A stretch of DNA of 64,000 nt, taken from positions 62,001 through 126,000 of the forward strand of contig JAGLON010000023.1 in the NCBI GenBank assembly GCA_023138975.1, read 5' to 3'. Under the pieces are notes generated by a model. That model searched no databases and was not told where the DNA came from. It was given only the letters and a program-made list of their open reading frames with translations. Of the stretch, positions 61,997-64,000 are shown piece after piece. Numbering within the stretch: position 1 is the stretch's first letter; the number at the start of each line of letters is the position of its first letter. The position numbers were made by a program, and so were the translations under genes. Origin of the DNA: Candidatus Zixiibacteriota bacterium. Lineage in GTDB: Bacteria; Zixibacteria; MSB-5A5; GN15; JAAZOE01.

Positions 61997-63424
61997 TTAG
62001 GGATCTTGTTTTGGAGTGATAGAATTACTCGACTTTTCTGAGTCTCTAAACATCCTCCTTTTAAGCATAGCCTTACTACCTAAAAATGTATCTGTGAATA
62101 TTATAATGTTTTTGGAAAATGGCGCAAAACTATTGTTTTGACATAGTATGCCATCCATGCGGAATATTGCAGATGCAAGACCTGTGCGTTTTTTCAAACC
62201 ATTTGCGATCCTAAATAGTTCATCCTCATATTCTGATTGTCCCATAATTATAATCTTTTTATCCCAGTTTTCTTCTGATTGCATTAATCCTAAAGAATCA
62301 CTGTCACATTTAGGCCAAATGATATATTTCTCATGAAGCATCATACTTAGGAAAAGACTATATTGGATCGAATCTTCTATAATTTCCTTTCTACCATTGT
62401 ATCCTTGCGTCTTTAGAATATTGACAATAGCTTCTGTAGATGAGTCAGTCTCACCTTCTTTTACAACCCACAGATAGTACTTAGACCTCTCTTGAGTGGC
62501 TACAAAATCATCTTCATTCTCTAAAGTATCCAAGTAGTAATGCACAAAATACTTCATTTTAGAAAAGTCTAGATCACTTTTAAAACCGAAGGTTTCATAT
62601 TTTTGATAGTCGGAGTATTTTGAAAACCCTTCTGGAAGTATAATCTCAATACGAGTTTTGTTTGTATCTTCTTTTAGAAGGGCATAATATGTACCACCAT
62701 ATTTCATCTTATAAAGTTTATCACCTCCTAATGGAAGCCCTTTTTTTTTGGAGAAATGCTTTTTAATGTATTCGAAATTCGTAAATTGTTTCAATTCAGG
62801 ATGAACAAATATTTTTCCTAAAGAGAATGCTGTGTCAAATGTATTACAAAACATTTTCACATTAGCAGTGAAGTAGTCAGGACAATAAGATATTGCTTCC
62901 TCTTCCGATTCAAAAATTGACAATTGACAAAAAGTGCATTTGCTGATATTTTCATTTGTATATTCTTCTTTAAATATCTCTTCATCTATGTAGTATGATA
63001 ACTCAACACCGGCTGTTTTTGCAGTGTGTGGTATTTTCAATATCCAGTCAAAATTAGGTGAGCTAACTCTTATTTTTTCTATTCCTTTATAATTTCCAGG
63101 AATTATAAATATAGTATTATCTGAATGGTTGAAATTATATACTATCTTATCTTGCGAAAGTAAAAGTTGATTGAGTTCAACTAATCGGGAAGATTCGTTG
63201 GGATTATATATGTACAAGTCAAACTCACATGTCGGAAATGAAGCAGCGTTTGATTTATATACAACTAATTGTTTTATCTCAACGATTACTTCATCCTCTA
63301 CCATCCATTGATAAATACTATTGCCATAAATAGTTACAAAGATGGTGAGGAGGGTAAAAAAGATTCCTCCAATAATCTTGGGAGGTGTGATTTCTTCAAA
63401 TATTTTCATTAATTGCTTTTTCAT
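61997..63424 (-). CDS. AT-rich membrane-anchored protein of unknown function
   Basis: The 475-residue product has a single N-terminal membrane helix (~residues 16-34, PPKIIGGIFFTLLTIFVTIY) and a large hydrophilic domain of about 430 residues. It contains CTFCQLSIFESEEEAISYCP (~165), which could be a small metal-binding knuckle. No family was recognised. The gene is much richer in A+T than the housekeeping genes in the window. A run of ten T's in the plus strand (62740-62749) lies within it. ATG 63424 lacks a clear ribosome-binding site; ATG 63409 is an alternative. Confidence 0.55.
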   Translation of the reverse strand: MKKQLMKIFEEITPPKIIGGIFFTLLTIFVTIYGNSIYQWMVEDEVIVEIKQLVVYKSNAASFPTCEFDLYIYNPNESSRLVELNQLLLSQDKIVYNFNHSDNTIFIIPGNYKGIEKIRVSSPNFDWILKIPHTAKTAGVELSYYIDEEIFKEEYTNENISKCTFCQLSIFESEEEAISYCPDYFTANVKMFCNTFDTAFSLGKIFVHPELKQFTNFEYIKKHFSKKKGLPLGGDKLYKMKYGGTYYALLKEDTNKTRIEIILPEGFSKYSDYQKYETFGFKSDLDFSKMKYFVHYYLDTLENEDDFVATQERSKYYLWVVKEGETDSSTEAIVNILKTQGYNGRKEIIEDSIQYSLFLSMMLHEKYIIWPKCDSDSLGLMQSEENWDKKIIIMGQSEYEDELFRIANGLKKRTGLASAIFRMDGILCQNNSFAPFSKNIIIFTDTFLGSKAMLKRRMFRDSEKSSNSITPKQDP

Positions 63425-63633
63425 ACATTAATACCAATTCTTTTGTCGAATAATAATTATTTTCGATTCCTGAAGTGTGACAATGGAACTCTTTTGTCAC
63501 AAGGGATTTCTTTAACCTATTTGTAATGAAATAGACCATCCGACATTAATCCCTGCCACTACATTGACCATACTACATTATTTCTCTTTCACAACAATAA
63601 AAACCGCCTATGGTATCCGCGGGTGGGAATTTC

Positions 63634-64000
63634 CTAAATCTTCCGCTTGTACGACCGTCTTAATGCAAGTATGAAAAACGAAACTAGAGTTATAACACAT
63701 AGTCTTTCGAAATGGACAAGTGTAATCTGATATTGTGAATGAAGTCGTGTTTTTATTTCCGTTCGGTCAAAAGATATAAACGACAAGTTTATCCCAAATG
63801 AGTTCCAATAATCAACATTGAATAGAAAAGCATTCGATGGATTAACTGAAAATTCATAGTTTACATTATTCTCAATCTTACTCACATGCTGAGGAGGTGT
63901 CGCGACATCTAAACCCGTGTAGAGAAATATCGCTGGAAATAACAACAAAATTACTACTAACCATAATAAGGGGCGAACAAAGCTTTCACCGTAAATAGAA
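63634..64000 (-). CDS. C-terminal part of a membrane protein (partial at window edge)
   Basis: The frame is open to the right edge of the window, so the 5' end is outside. The visible ~121 residues begin SIYGESFVRPLLWLVVILLLFPAI, a membrane helix, then a polar ~60-residue loop (VSKIENNVNYEFSVNPSNAF..), a second helix (CVITLVSFFILALR) and a basic tail RRSYKRKI. The 'YGES..RPLLW' entry into a helix resembles the C-terminal membrane region of pentapeptide-repeat proteins, but the repeats themselves, if any, lie outside. A TTG at 63948 could be mistaken for the start. AT-rich, like its neighbour. Confidence 0.55.
   Translation of the reverse strand, partial: SIYGESFVRPLLWLVVILLLFPAIFLYTGLDVATPPQHVSKIENNVNYEFSVNPSNAFLFNVDYWNSFGINLSFISFDRTEIKTRLHSQYQITLVHFERLCVITLVSFFILALRRSYKRKI

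Noticed and set aside
1..64000. tRNA, rRNA, riboswitch or replication-origin features
   Set aside because: I looked through the gaps for cloverleaf ends with CCA, conserved rRNA words, T-box or cobalamin/TPP signatures and DnaA-box clusters and recognised none; a covariance search could still find a weak one.

Overview
The window looks like chromosomal DNA of a Gram-negative bacterium of the FCB (Fibrobacteres-Chlorobi-Bacteroidetes) superphylum, most like candidate phylum Zixibacteria. This is an inference. It rests on secreted proteins with FlgD-like 'YPNPFNP'/'VYPNPY' C-terminal domains, a dockerin-like lipoprotein ('GDINLDG..VADAVMLVNYF'), an OmpA protein with thrombospondin type-3 repeats, outer-membrane efflux proteins and many lipoboxes. 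No rRNA, tRNA, CRISPR array, IS transposase or plasmid/phage replication gene was recognised.

Layout. 0-7.2 kb: secreted/lipoprotein genes, a CPBP protease, a methyltransferase, biotin-protein ligase, a propeller protein, a C_GCAxxG redox protein, and a dense cluster of small hairpins. 7.3-13.9 kb: a seven-gene minus-strand operon TetR-TolC-HlyD-ATPase-ATPase-permease-permease (YbhGFSR-like exporter). 14-16.6 kb: OmpA/TSP3 protein and glucokinase. 17-22.3 kb: S41 protease, a repeat-rich gap, phosphoglucose isomerase of the Tal-Pgi type, a small CBM48 protein and ribulose-phosphate epimerase. 22.4-28.6 kb: large secreted protein, dockerin-like lipoprotein, a hexamer satellite, a lipoprotein, fumarase C. 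28.7-35.3 kb: uvrA, a GT-C membrane glycosyltransferase and an AT-rich HNH-like gene as one run, then a tandem-RRM RNA-binding protein. 35.6-41.2 kb: envelope proteins, a PDZ protein, a divergent ODP/metallo-beta-lactamase-fold protein and CheW. 41.3-45 kb: surface-sugar genes (LegB-like dehydratase, nucleotidyltransferase, epimerase) and a methyltransferase. 45.2-46.8 kb: small membrane protein, ECF sigma and anti-sigma. 47.3-48.4 kb: a solitary Shedu-type (DUF4263) defence gene. 48.6-54.8 kb: TetR-TolC-MFP-RND efflux operon. 55-58.8 kb: two chemoreceptors, one apparently 5'-truncated. 59-61.7 kb: rarA and a secreted FCB-family protein. 61.7-64 kb: AT-rich genes of unknown function, the last one cut by the window edge.

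The most unusual signal is non-coding. Several families of short dispersed hairpins occupy the intergenic gaps. Each family keeps constant flanks and loops, while the stem bases change in compensating pairs. In two places a hairpin is present in one copy of a longer repeat and absent from the other, which gives 'filled' and 'empty' sites.
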